A stretch of DNA of 7,663 nt, taken from an uncultured Alphaproteobacteria bacterium. Its GTDB lineage: Bacteria > Pseudomonadota > Alphaproteobacteria > Caulobacterales > Caulobacteraceae. The notes beneath the pieces are model-generated. The model saw only the letters and a program-made list of their open reading frames with translations, ran no database searches and was not told where the DNA came from. Positions 7,002-7,663 of this stretch are shown here, piece by piece; the stretch's first letter is position 1, and each line of letters opens with the position of its first letter. A program made the translations under genes and the position numbers. The DNA lies in assembly GCA_903933475.1 (NCBI GenBank), contig CAIZKE010000162.1, positions 1-7,663 on the forward strand, read 5' to 3'.

Positions 7002-7663
7002 ATGTCCATACGCACACGCCCTCTCTCCGCCCTGTCCCTGGCGACGCTTGCCGCCGCTGCCCTGGCGGTAGCCGCCTGCTCCATTCCGGATATGCCCCCG
7101 GCTGCCCCCCAGAAGACGGGGACGGCGGTTCGCGACTCTGTCGACTTCACCCGGTTCCTGGTCCCCGACGGCGATCAGCCCGATATCGAAGCGGGTGTGT
7201 GGCGCGCCGTGGGACCGGTGGCGGCGCCTCGCCCCTTGATCGTCATCTCTCACGGAACGGGAGGGGACTTCCGTAGCCACCTCGCCACTGCCGAGGGCCT
7301 GGCCCGAGCAGGCTTTGTCGTCGTCGCCCTGACCCATACGGGCGACAACTGGCGCGACCAGAGCCGGGCGACCGACCTGGGCGGGCGGACGCGCCAGGTC
7401 TCGGTGCTGATCGATTACATGCTGACCGCGTGGGAGGGCCGGGGCGGGATCGACGCCAAGCAGATCGGCGCCTTCGGATATTCGGCCGGCGGGTTCACCA
7501 TGCTGGCGGCAGCTGGCGGCGAGCCGGACATGACCCGGGTGGTCGAACACTGCCGCTCCCATCCCGACTATTTCGACTGCCGTATGGTCGCCAAGACTCC
7601 CTCGACGGGAAGTCCGGCTGCCCGGGACGCCCTGGTGATCCATCGGGATCCGCGCCTGAAGGC
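7002..7663 (+). CDS. Exported lipoprotein alpha/beta hydrolase, dienelactone hydrolase-like (partial, runs off the window)
   Basis: The frame is open from ATG 7002 to the window end (220 codons), and the 3' part is missing. Residues 1-26 are a lipoprotein signal: basic start MSIRTRP, a hydrophobic core, and lipobox VAAC with Cys26 as the lipidation site, so the enzyme should be membrane-attached outside the cytoplasm. The alpha/beta-hydrolase core is clear. VISHGTGGDFRSH (81-93) is the oxyanion-hole strand-turn, and GLARAGFVVVALTHTGDNWRD (99-119) is typical of the predicted dienelactone hydrolase/PAF-acetylhydrolase-like group. The nucleophile elbow GAFGYSAGGFTML (156-168) holds GYSAG with catalytic Ser161. 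The remaining catalytic Asp and His should lie beyond the window. C184 and C193 could form a disulfide. No strong ribosome site precedes ATG 7002, so the start rests on the signal peptide. It is divergent from the LytTR regulator gene. The substrate is unknown; an ester or lactone is expected. Confidence 0.85.
   Translation, partial: MSIRTRPLSALSLATLAAAALAVAACSIPDMPPAAPQKTGTAVRDSVDFTRFLVPDGDQPDIEAGVWRAVGPVAAPRPLIVISHGTGGDFRSHLATAEGLARAGFVVVALTHTGDNWRDQSRATDLGGRTRQVSVLIDYMLTAWEGRGGIDAKQIGAFGYSAGGFTMLAAAGGEPDMTRVVEHCRSHPDYFDCRMVAKTPSTGSPAARDALVIHRDPRLK

Noticed and set aside
6791..7276. A 161-codon plus-strand frame starting inside the LytTR gene
   Set aside because: It overlaps both the LytTR gene and the lipoprotein hydrolase out of frame; the hydrolase frame has a lipobox and GYSAG, this one has nothing recognisable.

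Overview
The window is GC-rich, densely coded bacterial chromosome, most likely from an alphaproteobacterium of the Caulobacteraceae (Caulobacter, Phenylobacterium or a relative). The best evidence is the heat-shock sigma factor. Its sequence follows the alphaproteobacterial RpoH pattern almost without interruption, it sits directly behind an RluD-type pseudouridine synthase, and it is preceded by a CTTGAA-N17-CTAGGT element resembling alphaproteobacterial sigma-32 promoters. A CYP153-type P450, a membrane-anchored LytTR regulator and a Tat-exported PhoD phosphatase also fit this group. The placement is inferred from family knowledge, not from a search.

Layout, left to right. Bases 2-112 are the tail of a TOBE/Mop-domain protein (ModE-like or ModC-like). 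A strong GC hairpin (139-170) separates it from the convergent minus-strand gene phoD (179-1846), an exported alkaline phosphatase/phosphodiesterase with a twin-arginine signal. A short divergent intergenic region leads to rluD (+), then rpoH (+). The rpoH-P450 intergenic region (3979-4122) is the richest non-coding stretch. It holds a 9-bp hairpin, a 22-bp imperfect palindrome, a canonical intrinsic terminator (stem plus T4) and a leader hairpin before a clear ribosome binding site.

Next is a two-gene unit: a CYP153-like cytochrome P450 (4123-5424), and 16 bp later a TetR-family regulator (5441-6034). The palindrome upstream of the P450 is a natural candidate operator for this TetR protein, which would make the unit a substrate-responsive, self-regulated hydroxylation module. 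No ferredoxin or ferredoxin reductase is present, so its electron donors must be encoded elsewhere.

The right end holds a minus-strand, four-helix membrane protein with a C-terminal LytTR DNA-binding domain (6082-6855). Divergent from it is an exported lipoprotein alpha/beta hydrolase of the dienelactone hydrolase-like type, which starts at 7002 and runs off the window. A perfect 14-bp palindrome lies in the intergenic region they share.

I saw no mobile element, tRNA, rRNA, CRISPR array or phage gene. Most of the window is ordinary chromosomal content. The parts most worth a second look are the P450/TetR module with its putative operator, the putative sigma-32 element in front of rpoH, and the LytTR/lipoprotein-hydrolase divergent pair.
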